A stretch of 8,969 nt of DNA from JBBIOI01 sp037443425. GTDB taxonomy: Bacteria > Desulfobacterota > BSN033 > UBA1163. Positions 1 to 6,643 of the stretch are shown here, one piece after another; the first letter of the stretch is position 1, and each line of letters starts with the position of its first letter. The DNA lies in the NCBI GenBank assembly GCA_037443425.1, contig JBBIOI010000132.1, positions 1 through 8,969 of the forward strand, given 5' to 3'. The notes beneath the pieces were generated by a model. The model was given only the letters and a program-made list of their open reading frames with translations. It searched no databases and was not told the DNA's origin. The translations under genes and the position numbers were made by a program.

Positions 1-95
1 GTAACATTCTCAAACCCAATCGCTGAGGTTACGGTGACAATTGTTCCTTGAATCAAGAATAGGATCAAATAAAAAATAAAGACTACTTTCTTCAT
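1..95 (-). CDS. Start of an exported protein of unknown function, partial (runs off left edge)
   Basis: Only the first 31 codons are present, read leftward from ATG at 95. The peptide begins MKKVVFIFYLILFLI: two lysines, then a hydrophobic core of about 20 residues ending in TVTSA, a good signal-peptidase I site before IGFENV. The product is therefore exported. An AAGGAGG ribosome site (110-104) lies 8 nt before the ATG. The alternative ATG at 102 is in a frame that closes after 15 codons, so 95 is the start. A perfect sigma-70 promoter lies about 80 nt upstream. The mature domain is outside the window, so no function can be given. It is divergent from the recombinase stub at 279. Confidence 0.75.
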   Translation of the reverse strand, partial: MKKVVFIFYLILFLIQGTIVTVTSAIGFENV

Positions 96-150
96 TTTTC
101 ATCCCTCCTTGTGTAACATTATCTTTTAAATTTCTTCTACATTTTAAAAA

Positions 151-179
151 ATTATATATAGGTGAACAGGCAGTGTCAA
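151..179 (-). promoter_or_regulatory. Consensus sigma-70 promoter for the leftward exported-protein gene
   Basis: On the minus strand TTGACA (179-174) and TATAAT (156-151) match consensus at all 12 positions with the ideal 17-nt spacer. The expected transcription start near 144 gives a leader of about 50 nt, ending in an AAGGAGG ribosome site and the ATG at 95. This is one of the strongest promoter-like sequences in the window. Confidence 0.8.
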
Positions 180-200
180 GATATTTTTTGCCAAAAACTC

Positions 201-229
201 TTGAATTTCGGTCATTAATTCGGTTAAAT
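201..229 (+). promoter_or_regulatory. Possible weak promoter for the recombinase stub
   Basis: TTGAAT (201-206, 5 of 6 matches to consensus) and TTAAAT (224-229, 4 of 6) are separated by 17 nt on the plus strand. They lie about 50 nt before the ATG at 279. It is back-to-back with the strong leftward promoter at 151-179. In AT-rich DNA such a match can occur by chance, so this is only a candidate. Confidence 0.3.
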
Positions 230-278
230 GATAAAATATTAATTATTATGCAGAAATTACATAATTGGAGAGATTGTT

Positions 279-671
279 ATGTTAAAGAATTATGAAGCTT
301 TTTTGACCAAGAAAGGAACCTTAAAAACTCAATACATTCCTTACTATTTGAAGTGGGTTTCAGATTGTTACACTTTTTTAAACGAACCTCTTTCCAACCG
401 TTTAAATGGTGACCAAAAGAGGCAGTTTCTTTCGGACATGGCAAAACGGCATGAGGAGTGGCAGGTTAAACAGGCCGATACCGCATTGAGACTCTACGAC
501 TACTTTCTTTCCCAGACAATATCATCGAAAACAGGAGAACCTATCTCTCACAAGGATAAATGGCAAATTCTCGAAGAGAAGACGCGTGACGCCTTGAGGC
601 TTCGGCACAGGTCGTTGAGCACTGAGAAAACCTATCTCATGGAAATTTTGGGGTCAAATCTTTATTTTTGA
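279..671 (+). pseudogene. Tyrosine recombinase (integron/phage-type integrase), N-terminal fragment only
   Basis: The 130-residue product matches, from memory, the N-terminal part of integron-integrase-like tyrosine recombinases. It has a SAM-like core-binding helical region (QYIPYYLKWVSDCY near residues 18-31, EWQVKQADTALRLYDYF near 60-76), then LRLRHRSLSTEKTYL near 106-120, the usual lead-in to the second core-binding segment. Intact members are about 300-450 residues and carry the catalytic Arg...His-x-x-Arg...Tyr set in a C-terminal domain. None of that domain is here. After KTYL the frame runs about 10 foreign residues and stops at a TGA inside the hairpin at 650-692, so the gene was broken by a repeat insertion or deletion ending there. 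GGAGAG (267-272) lies 6 nt before the ATG. The fragment might still be translated but cannot recombine DNA. Confidence 0.8.
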
Positions 672-692
672 CTTTAATAAAGATTTAACCCC
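650..692. repeat. REP/RAYT-like palindromic repeat at the broken end of the recombinase
   Basis: A near-perfect inverted repeat: arms 650-666 and 676-692 (each begins GGGGT on its own strand) pair at 16 of 17 positions around a 9-nt loop. There is no T-run after the stem on either strand, so it is not a standard intrinsic terminator. GGGGTCAAATCTTTATTTTT-type hairpins resemble the mobile REP-like units associated with IS200-like Y1 (RAYT) transposases in many anaerobe genomes; that link is from general recollection and was not searched. It supplies the stop codon of the recombinase stub and marks the breakpoint. Confidence 0.6.
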
Positions 693-702
693 ACTTGCTC
701 CA

Positions 703-730
703 ATATTTTGAATTCTTAAATTCATAATAT
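703..730. repeat. AT-rich hairpin next to the REP-like repeat
   Basis: Arms 703-714 and 719-730 pair at 11 of 12 positions around a 4-nt loop. It sits 10 nt from the larger hairpin and may be part of the same repeat unit. It lies downstream of the eight-gene cluster and could help end or stabilise its transcript, but there is no following U-run on the minus strand. Confidence 0.4.
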
Positions 731-768
731 CTGACACCATTTAATCAACTTCCTTCCACGGCATTGAT

Positions 769-921
769 TTAAGTAATAATAGCAACCTTATCTTTTTTAT
801 ATTTTCGAGGTGGCTCTATAACTGTAATAGCGCTATCTTCTATCTTGCAACTCATTAGATCTTTTTCAACTATAACTCGTCAGTCGAAGGTTTTATCAGT
901 ACAACAAAAAATAGCACCTAT
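769..921 (-). pseudogene. Decayed protein-like frame downstream of, and in frame with, the methyltransferase gene
   Basis: Reading on past the TAG stop of the methyltransferase gene (924-922) in the same frame gives IGAIFCCTDKTFD, a TGA (882-880), then 36 open codons (879-772) to TAA (771-769). The last stretch looks like real protein rather than noise: it contains KDLMSCKIEDSAITVIEPP followed by RKYKKDKVAIIT. An ATG at 855 could start a 28-residue peptide, but it has no clear ribosome site. The most likely explanation is the eroded remnant of a neighbouring gene. A lone Cys followed by a beta-strand and Pro-Pro faintly recalls the last-cysteine region of the 2Fe-2S domain of corrinoid-activating RACo-type proteins, which often follow such methyltransferases. 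That identity is a weak guess. Confidence 0.35.
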
Positions 922-1761
922 CTAAAATTTTCTGTAATAAGCAATGTATCGCTGTGCTCTCTGGTCACGACCCATTAAAAGATCTACTGCCATAATATAA
1001 GGTTTCATTTCACCTATGTTCACTATTGCACAATTAAGCCCTGCCTGTATAGCGAGAGAAAGGAAAACTGCATTGATTACCTTCCGATTGGGAAGACCAA
1101 AAGATATATTACTTGCTCCGAGAATGAGATTCGCTCCTAACTCACGTTTAATCGTCTTCATTACTTCTAATGTAACAATCGCTGCTTTATCAAATACCGC
1201 ACTGGATTCCGAAATACAGTCAAATAAGATATCCTCCAAAGAAACGTTCATCTTTTCCGCCTTTTCTATAATATGATGAATAATATTTACTCTTCCAATA
1301 CCCTCTCTTGGGACACCTGAGCTGTCGGAGGCTATTGCCACCACCGCAGTATTATATTTTTTTACCAGAGGTAAAATCTCTTCTAAAATCCGTTCTTCCC
1401 CTGTGACTGAATTAATAATGGGTTTGCCACAACCAAGCTTCAATGTCTTTTCTAGTGCCAATGGATTTCTACTCTCTAAACAAAGTGGCACATCCACAGT
1501 CCTTATTATTTCTGAGACTACTTGGGGGAATACAATACTCTCATCTATCCCGAAGGCATTTACATTCACATTTAAAATATCCGCCCCTGCTTCAACCTGT
1601 TTTAGAGCTTCCTCACATATTGGGCCCATATCTCCTGACATTAAAGCCGCTTTAATTGGACCTTTTGTAAATGGATTGATACGTTCCCCTATGAGGACCG
1701 TTGGAAGATTTTCTCCAATAAAGACTTCTTTTCCTTGAGGACTCAATACTCTTAGCTTCAT
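922..1761 (-). CDS. Methyltetrahydrofolate:corrinoid methyltransferase-like protein (pterin-binding TIM barrel, AcsE/MtvA type)
   Basis: This 279-residue protein belongs to the DHPS/MeTr pterin-binding family, which moves a methyl group between tetrahydrofolate and the cobalt of a corrinoid protein in the cytoplasm. Family landmarks are visible: IGERIN (24-29), GADILNVNV (59-67), VPLCLESRN (91-99), KPIINS (113-118), ILFD (178-181) and LGASNISFGLPNR (214-226). Compared with Moorella AcsE from memory, Asn at the KPIINS site (117), Asp181 and Asn218 are kept. The Asp of LDLNV is Asn64, and the Asp of CLDS is Glu96. Its length fits the family (about 260-300). It is the last gene of the cluster, 70 nt after the URO-D gene, with a weak ribosome site. 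A 14-codon frame just upstream ends on TGA overlapping this ATG. In context it is the MT-II step that delivers methyl groups to tetrahydrofolate. Confidence 0.88.
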   Translation of the reverse strand: MKLRVLSPQGKEVFIGENLPTVLIGERINPFTKGPIKAALMSGDMGPICEEALKQVEAGADILNVNVNAFGIDESIVFPQVVSEIIRTVDVPLCLESRNPLALEKTLKLGCGKPIINSVTGEERILEEILPLVKKYNTAVVAIASDSSGVPREGIGRVNIIHHIIEKAEKMNVSLEDILFDCISESSAVFDKAAIVTLEVMKTIKRELGANLILGASNISFGLPNRKVINAVFLSLAIQAGLNCAIVNIGEMKPYIMAVDLLMGRDQRAQRYIAYYRKF

Positions 1762-1804
1762 TTCTCTTTTAAAGGGCTAAATCTCTCTTCAATCCTTTCC
1801 ATAG
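1762..1804 (-). other. Possible 14-codon leader ORF coupled to the methyltransferase start
   Basis: ATG at 1804 opens a frame reading MERIEERFSPLKEK and closing with a TGA (1762-1760) that overlaps the methyltransferase ATG (1761-1759) as ATGA. It has no recognisable ribosome site of its own. The methyltransferase start is also weakly provided (AGAGA a few bases upstream), so translational coupling is possible. It could equally be chance, or a lost N-terminal extension separated by a frameshift. Confidence 0.25.
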
Positions 1805-1831
1805 TAGAATAAAAAGATAAAATTTTAAAAA

Positions 1832-3082
1832 TCAATACACACCATATTCTTTAGTAAATTCAAAAAAGACTTTTACATTCTCAGGTTTTGCATCATCAAG
1901 GCCTGTAGCAGAATCCATAATAAAGCCCCCTCCTTTACCACAATTATCTATCAATTTCTTGCAGTATGCCTTAACATCTTCAGAAGTTCCCATCATTAGT
2001 ATGGAAAGGGGAACATTGCCTCGGATACATACAATATCCTTTAGAATCTCCTTCGCCTTAAACATATCTGTCGCTTCAAAGGCATAGCATGCCTTTCCTG
2101 CAGGGATATCTTTTATTATCTCAAGGCGGGAGGTGCAATCCCCTTCCCACAAAGGACATGGATTTAATCCTTCATTGATCAAGGCCAACATCAATTCTCG
2201 AAGCGTTGGCCAGTAGAATTTCTTGAACTGCTCTTCAGACATAAATCCATCCAATCCCTTGTGAATAGGAATAAATACCCTTGGATTCTTCGAGGTTTTT
2301 GTAGCATTAAGAGCTATCTCAAACATAAATGGAAGTAATTTTTCACAGGCCTGAATTACCTTATCAGGTCTCCGATACATATCAAGCATGATACCTTTTG
2401 TCCCTCGGAAGAAATCTCCAAGTGTATCAAAAGGAGCTTGGGTAAAAGCACCAAACTGCATTGGGAAACCTGCCTCTTTCGCTTGTTCAGTAAACATACG
2501 TGAGTATGTAGCAATCCGCATAGATTCTTGGCCTGCCTTTTTGATCGTCTCAAGGGCCTCTATGACATCTGTAAAACTAAAAGGAGCAAATCCAAAAGGA
2601 ATACCCATATAGTAGGTAATGATACTGTGTATGGGATTAAGCTTCTCAAGGCTCTTTAAGGAAGAGCAGATGCGCGGCCAATATCTCCTTATCATAAAGT
2701 CAGAAGGATCTGAGAGAAAGTGGTCATACTCCTCAGCCTTCATGTATTCCCCCTCTACAAACTGATAGGTTGAATTTATAGGAACACCATGCCCAGGCCA
2801 TTTCAACTGTTTGAAATCAAGAACCTCCAGGATAGGTCCTAAGAAACGGATACCAAATGGATTTTGTTCCATATCAGGCTGAAATTCCAAAAGCGTTTTC
2901 ATTTGAGCCTTTAACATCTTTTCTGGATCATACATTACCTCCTGAGCAGTAAACCCAGAATACTTTGCAGGGAAAAAACCAAAAAGGACCATTATGGGAA
3001 CTCTATCAGGTATCCGAAGGGCTATAGCATCATTGACCCTCTTTTCCCTTTGCTTGAAAAGTTCCATAGCATCTTCTTTCAT
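1832..3082 (-). CDS. Uroporphyrinogen-decarboxylase-family protein, probable substrate:corrinoid methyltransferase (MT-I-like)
   Basis: The 416-residue product has the URO-D TIM-barrel pattern: RIPDRVPI (23-30) near the start, DPSDF in the first third, ending in CIRGNVPLSILMMGTSEDVKAYC (352-374) and the GGGFIMDS/KPENVK region. Members beside corrinoid proteins are not heme enzymes; they move methyl groups (MtaA, CmuA, MtvB types). The usual metal triad (His-x-Cys in LHICGN plus Cys in the PGCG loop) is absent: the first site reads PLWEGDCTSR (310-319) and the second has no Cys, so Glu313, Asp315, Cys316 or His274 would have to replace it. An in-frame ATG at 3100 would add 6 residues, but GGAGG (3093-3089) sits 6 nt before ATG 3082, so 3082 is chosen. 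The gene starts 2 nt after the corrinoid gene stop. The substrate is unknown; an unusual MtaA-like MT-II is an alternative. Confidence 0.82.
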   Translation of the reverse strand: MKEDAMELFKQREKRVNDAIALRIPDRVPIMVLFGFFPAKYSGFTAQEVMYDPEKMLKAQMKTLLEFQPDMEQNPFGIRFLGPILEVLDFKQLKWPGHGVPINSTYQFVEGEYMKAEEYDHFLSDPSDFMIRRYWPRICSSLKSLEKLNPIHSIITYYMGIPFGFAPFSFTDVIEALETIKKAGQESMRIATYSRMFTEQAKEAGFPMQFGAFTQAPFDTLGDFFRGTKGIMLDMYRRPDKVIQACEKLLPFMFEIALNATKTSKNPRVFIPIHKGLDGFMSEEQFKKFYWPTLRELMLALINEGLNPCPLWEGDCTSRLEIIKDIPAGKACYAFEATDMFKAKEILKDIVCIRGNVPLSILMMGTSEDVKAYCKKLIDNCGKGGGFIMDSATGLDDAKPENVKVFFEFTKEYGVY

Positions 3083-3084
3083 AG

Positions 3085-3714
3085 TTATCCTCCGATCCAT
3101 TGTCTACATAAATTAACCGCTACCATGGCATCCTTTCCGAATGCATCTGCACAAACATACTTCCTTACCTCATCATCAATCTGTCCCCCACCGATCATAA
3201 TCTTCACCTTATCACGCAGGCCTGCCTGTTCTAAGGCTTTAACAGTTTTTTTCATAGAGTCAAAGGCTAATGTGAGGAATCCACTTAACCCTAATACTTC
3301 GGGCTCAAATTCCCTGATTTTCTCAACAAATACATTGACCGGAACATCAATCCCAAGATCAAGAACATCATATCCATTTACTTCAAGCATGAAGGTTACA
3401 ATATTCTTTCCGATATCATGGATATCTCCTTCAACTGTGCCAATCAAAACCTTCCCCTTTTTCGCTTTTTCAATCTCTTTCCTTAGAAGTGGTTTAACGA
3501 TCTCTGATATTTGTTTCATTATCTCCCCTGCCATAAAAAGGTCTGGAATAAAGTACACCCCCTTTTCAAATCGACTCCCCACGAGTTCCATAGCAGGCTG
3601 GAGAGCCTTAAGAATCTCCATTGGATTGCCCCCTTCTTCTATCAGGTCTTTGACCATGGCAATGGTCTCCTTCTCTTTTAGGTCTGCTATGATTTTAATT
3701 AGTTCCTCATTCAT
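3085..3714 (-). CDS. Corrinoid (cobalamin-binding) methyl-carrier protein
   Basis: This 209-residue cytoplasmic protein has the two-domain build of MtbC/MtaC/MttC-type corrinoid proteins: an N-terminal four-helix cap (about 1-85, with EILKALQPAMELVGSRFEKG and FIPDLFMAGEIM) and a C-terminal Rossmann B12-binding domain (about 87-209). The DxHxxG signature is GDIHDIGKNIV (96-106), with His99 as the predicted lower axial cobalt ligand. The SxL-type motif appears as LGLSGFLT (141-148), and the nucleotide-tail glycines as IMIGGGQIDDE (172-182). In the pathway the Co(I) form takes a methyl group from the substrate, via the URO-D-like partner, and gives it to the pterin methyltransferase. GGAGG (3725-3721) lies 6 nt before ATG 3714. 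It follows livJ by 116 nt and its stop is 2 nt before the URO-D start. Confidence 0.93.
   Translation of the reverse strand: MNEELIKIIADLKEKETIAMVKDLIEEGGNPMEILKALQPAMELVGSRFEKGVYFIPDLFMAGEIMKQISEIVKPLLRKEIEKAKKGKVLIGTVEGDIHDIGKNIVTFMLEVNGYDVLDLGIDVPVNVFVEKIREFEPEVLGLSGFLTLAFDSMKKTVKALEQAGLRDKVKIMIGGGQIDDEVRKYVCADAFGKDAMVAVNLCRQWIGG
3088..3093 (-). promoter_or_regulatory. Ribosome site that fixes the URO-D-family start
   Basis: GGAGGA (3093-3088) is formed by the last codons of the corrinoid protein gene, ending 5 nt before ATG 3082. The upstream ATG at 3100 has no such site. The placement across the preceding stop codon implies translational coupling and matched amounts of the corrinoid carrier and its methyltransferase. 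Confidence 0.7.
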
Positions 3715-3830
3715 TACATACCTCCGCTCACAATCTTATATTTAATTCTATGTAGTTTACATTTAATAAAGCAGAATAATCATTCAATCTCAAAATTTTA
3801 TAAATTTGTTTAGACCACTATTAACTATTT

Positions 3831-5012
3831 CTATTTATATAGTTTCCACTTACCCTTATCCACAACCACCGGGACATAACATTTTGGTCCTAATCCATTG
3901 TGATTATCTTGTGAATAATTGAAAACCCCGTTTTGGCCAACAAAACCTTTGATATTTTCAAGGTTGTCTCGTATCTGCTCCCGTATCTTTACGAGGTCAA
4001 CTGGTTTTTCTGGATCCAGCTTATGATCTACCTTTTTCAATGTCTCAACTATTAGGTAAACCTGGTCCCATGCATGACCGGCATAAAGGCTAAAGGCCCC
4101 ATACTTTTTGGTGTATTTATTATAAAGTTCCATAGCTACCTTTTTCTGAATATCATTATCAGGAAGATCTGGTGCTACCAGTGCTTTCAAGGAAGTGCTC
4201 ACAATGCCTTCAGCATATTTTCCGGCAAGATCTATGAACTCTGGTCCAACAACTGCATAATCACTAACAATTGGGTGTGTAAAACCGAGGCTTCTTGCTG
4301 CCTTTATTACCATGACTGTATCTGCCAAAAGGCCAGTGATAAGGAGTCCATCTGCTCCTGCTGCCTTGATATGGGTGATCTGAGGGCTGACATCCGTACT
4401 GCCCGGTGCATATTTCTCCATAATTGCAGGCTTTATCTTCATCTCTTTCACAGCCCAATCAAAGGTCTCTTTACCTGTCTGTCCATAGACGTTATCAAGA
4501 TAGATATAGCCAATCTTCTTGCTTCCCTTTTGAACCAAAGTATCTAAAAGTATTGGGATCGATGCCTCCCTTTGACGCGGAACCACACTGAAAACCCATT
4601 TTTTTGTGGGAATCCAGATCTTTTCAGAAGATCCTCCGCCAATCAAAGGGGTCTTACCCACTTCAACAGCCTGAATAGCGGCCATTGTTGCTCCGGAGGT
4701 GGTATAACCCGCGCATATTATGACCTTATCTACATCTATCAACCTCTTCGTATGAAGAACACTCTTCGAAGCATCTGTCTCACTGTCATAATAGACGGGA
4801 TTAAGTAATCGGCCATTGATCCCTCCCGAAGCATTTATTGCCTCAATCTCCATTTCTGCGGCCCTCTTTTCTGGTATACCAATATTTGATGCAGGCCCTG
4901 TAATGTCAAAAACAAACCCGATGGGATAAGGTGAAGGTTTCTGAGCGTATCCATTACCGATGACAACAAACCCTAAAAAGAGAATAATTGTTATTAATAC
5001 TATCTTTCTCAT
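3831..5012 (-). CDS. livJ: Periplasmic substrate-binding protein of a Liv-type (branched-chain amino acid family) ABC importer
   Basis: This 393-residue type I periplasmic binding protein opens with a Sec signal peptide (MRKIVLITIILFLGFVV, predicted cleavage after GYA at residue 23). There is no lipobox cysteine, so it should be soluble. The mature part starts with PIGFVFDITGPASNIG, followed by EAINASGGINGR, the hallmark of LivJ/LivK-type receptors, then YTTSGATM and YAPGSTDVSPQI. The length fits the family (about 370-400). Family members bind amino acids, amides, urea or aromatic acids, and the ligand cannot be read from sequence. GAGGAGGAG (5026-5018) is 5 nt before the ATG. It follows livF and immediately precedes the corrinoid methyltransferase genes, suggesting that its ligand is the methylated compound they act on. 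Confidence 0.9.
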   Translation of the reverse strand: MRKIVLITIILFLGFVVIGNGYAQKPSPYPIGFVFDITGPASNIGIPEKRAAEMEIEAINASGGINGRLLNPVYYDSETDASKSVLHTKRLIDVDKVIICAGYTTSGATMAAIQAVEVGKTPLIGGGSSEKIWIPTKKWVFSVVPRQREASIPILLDTLVQKGSKKIGYIYLDNVYGQTGKETFDWAVKEMKIKPAIMEKYAPGSTDVSPQITHIKAAGADGLLITGLLADTVMVIKAARSLGFTHPIVSDYAVVGPEFIDLAGKYAEGIVSTSLKALVAPDLPDNDIQKKVAMELYNKYTKKYGAFSLYAGHAWDQVYLIVETLKKVDHKLDPEKPVDLVKIREQIRDNLENIKGFVGQNGVFNYSQDNHNGLGPKCYVPVVVDKGKWKLYK

Positions 5013-5090
5013 ATTATCTCCTCCTCGTATATAATTTTTAAAATATGTTTCTTAAAATGTTGTCCTAATCAAGTCTGATCTTACGTCAAC

Positions 5091-5100
5091 CACCTCCTTT
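5091..5100 (-). promoter_or_regulatory. Orphan Shine-Dalgarno sequence in the livF-livJ gap
   Basis: AAAGGAGGTG (5100-5091) is as good a ribosome site as any in the window, yet no usable frame follows: the nearest TTG (5089) meets TAA two codons later, and a GTG overlapping the site gives only 13 codons. The 105-nt gap also has TTGACG (5089-5084) but no convincing -10 element. It may be the relic of a lost gene start or a ribosome standby site before livJ. Confidence 0.4.
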
Positions 5101-5117
5101 CCTGAGCAGGGTATCCC

Positions 5118-5867
5118 TTATCCTCCCAAATAAGCACGCTGAATAACAGGACTAGTGATAACCTGCTCACTTCCACCTTTAAGGACTACTTCCCCCCTCT
5201 CAAGAATGTAAACAAAATGAGCAATTCTCAATGCTGCCCTGGCATTTTGTTCCACAAGTAAAAGAGAAATTCCCCATTCTTTTACAATTTTACTCAACAG
5301 GCTCATCATCTCTATGACCAATAATGGAGAAAGTCCCAGTGAGGGTTCATCGAGAAAAAGTAGCTTTGGATTCGCCATGAGAGCTCGACCTATTGCTAAC
5401 ATCTGCTGCTGCCCCCCTGAAAGTGTCTCCGCCCTCTGTTTTAGTCTCTCTTTTAGGACAGGGAATAGAGAAAAAACCATCTCCAATCTTTCAGAAAATA
5501 TCTTCTTCCTCTCCTTTCCCTTAATAGAATAGGTGCCAAGTAATAGATTGTCATAGACAGACATGGTTCCAAAAAGTTCTCTCCCTTCAAGAACACCAGC
5601 TATTCCCATTCTGATAATATCATTCGGCTCCATCTCTTCAATAGATACCCCACAAAATATAATCTTTCCGTATCGTGGCCTTAGCATTCCTATGAGCGTT
5701 CTTAAAAGAGTCGTCTTTCCAGCACCATTGCTTCCTAAAATTGAAACCACCTCGCCTGTATGAACATAAAGCTCGATGGACTTCAAAGCCTGGGCTTCTC
5801 CATAATAGGTAGAGACATCTTTCATTTCTAATCCTATTTCACCCAATCGCCCATTCTTCTCAAACAT
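5118..5867 (-). CDS. livF: Liv-type ABC transporter ATP-binding protein LivF
   Basis: This 249-residue ATPase energises the importer at the cytoplasmic face together with LivG. Walker A is GSNGAGKTT (45-53), the LivF-type EGRELF segment is at 94-99, the ABC signature LSGGQQQ at 149-155, Walker B LLFLDEP at 169-175 with catalytic Glu174, and the switch region LLVEQNARAAL (203-213) has the EQN typical of LivF rather than the EHN of LivG. The start overlaps the livG stop as TAATG, so the two are translationally coupled. The first 14 residues precede the usual LivF N-terminus, and Met15 is a possible alternative start, but it lacks a better ribosome site. All motifs are intact. Confidence 0.93.
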   Translation of the reverse strand: MFEKNGRLGEIGLEMKDVSTYYGEAQALKSIELYVHTGEVVSILGSNGAGKTTLLRTLIGMLRPRYGKIIFCGVSIEEMEPNDIIRMGIAGVLEGRELFGTMSVYDNLLLGTYSIKGKERKKIFSERLEMVFSLFPVLKERLKQRAETLSGGQQQMLAIGRALMANPKLLFLDEPSLGLSPLLVIEMMSLLSKIVKEWGISLLLVEQNARAALRIAHFVYILERGEVVLKGGSEQVITSPVIQRAYLGG

Positions 5868-6643
5868 TATGAAATCTCTTCCCCTAAGTAGGCTTTTATA
5901 ACCCTTTGATTTGTCTTCACCTCATTGGGTGGTCCTTCTGCAATTATTGTCCCTGAATCAAGTACTATAACCCGTTGAGAAATAGACATAACAAATGGCA
6001 TATTATGTTCAACAATGAAAAGAGTCAATCCACTCTCTACCAGTTCTGAAAGAAATTTTGTTAATTTATCAATCTCATGGACTGCCAATCCTCCTGCAGG
6101 TTCATCCAATAGAAGAATTTTAGGATTCATCATCAATGCCCTTGCTATACCGACCAGTTTTCGTTCTCCAAGGGGCAATTGGGAGACAGGCTGTGAGGCT
6201 TTTCTATCAAGACCTACCAGCTTAAGACATTCCATACCATCTTCTTGGATTCTTCTTTCTTCTGCCCGAGAAGAAGCTATCTTAAACCCACAGGCGAATA
6301 TACCAGAATGACTCCTTGTGTGAGATCCAACCATCACATTTTCTAAAACTGTGAGGCTATGGAAGAGTTCTTCAAGTTGGAATGTCCTGCCAATCCCTTT
6401 GGAAGCGATGATATGGGCTGGAAGTCCTGCAATATCTTCCCCTTGAAAGTATATCTTTCCGTTATCGAGAGAAATAATACCCGTTACCACATTAATAAAT
6501 GTAGTTTTCCCCGCTCCATTTGGCCCTATAAGGGAGACTATGCTTTTCCCCTCGATATTTAAGGATACTCCGTTGAGGGCTTGAATGCCTCCGAAATGCT
6601 TTCGTAGCCCAATTACCCTGAGTAGGAAAAGATGGTTATCCAA
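5867..6643 (-). CDS. livG: Liv-type ABC transporter ATP-binding protein LivG
   Basis: This 258-residue ABC ATPase is the partner of LivF. Walker A is GPNGAGKTT (40-48), the Q-loop GRTFQ ends at Gln89, Walker B is ILLLDEP (176-182) with Glu181, and the switch His is in VEHNM (211-215). The signature is LPLGERKL (156-163), looser than LSGGQ but within the LPxG forms seen in LivG proteins. The C-terminal tail VIKAYLGEE is typical of LivG. The start is TTG, not ATG: AGGAGG (6656-6651) lies 7 nt before TTG 6643, and the nearby ATG (6647) is out of frame and belongs to livM codons. The gene overlaps the livM end by 8 nt and shares one base with the livF start. Confidence 0.93.
   Translation of the reverse strand: MDNHLFLLRVIGLRKHFGGIQALNGVSLNIEGKSIVSLIGPNGAGKTTFINVVTGIISLDNGKIYFQGEDIAGLPAHIIASKGIGRTFQLEELFHSLTVLENVMVGSHTRSHSGIFACGFKIASSRAEERRIQEDGMECLKLVGLDRKASQPVSQLPLGERKLVGIARALMMNPKILLLDEPAGGLAVHEIDKLTKFLSELVESGLTLFIVEHNMPFVMSISQRVIVLDSGTIIAEGPPNEVKTNQRVIKAYLGEEIS

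Noticed and set aside
650..692. Hairpin as an intrinsic terminator for the eight-gene cluster or the recombinase
   Set aside because: The stem is followed by AAAATTTCC on the minus strand and ACTTGC on the plus strand, with no U-run, and it lies 230 nt beyond the last intact gene. A REP-like repeat is a better explanation.
922..924. The TAG ending the methyltransferase gene as a pyrrolysine codon, since some corrinoid methyltransferases use UAG that way
   Set aside because: The protein already has full family length at the TAG, a TGA follows 13 codons later, livJ also ends in TAG, and the pyrrolysine enzymes (MtmB, MtbB, MttB) are different families. Normal termination fits better.
1832..3082. 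A true uroporphyrinogen III decarboxylase (HemE) for heme synthesis
   Set aside because: The protein is longer than HemE (about 350 residues), its N-terminus does not resemble the HemE signature region, and it sits between a corrinoid protein and a pterin methyltransferase gene, which points to methyl transfer.
3050..3745. Long plus-strand open frame of 231 codons opposite the corrinoid protein gene
   Set aside because: It lies antisense to a gene with clear B12-binding motifs, has no family resemblance and no sensible ribosome site. It is a by-product of codon bias in the true gene.
3715..3830. A separate promoter for the corrinoid protein gene in the livJ gap
   Set aside because: TATAAG-like sequence is present before the gene but no acceptable -35 lies at a proper distance; the A/T content makes chance matches likely.
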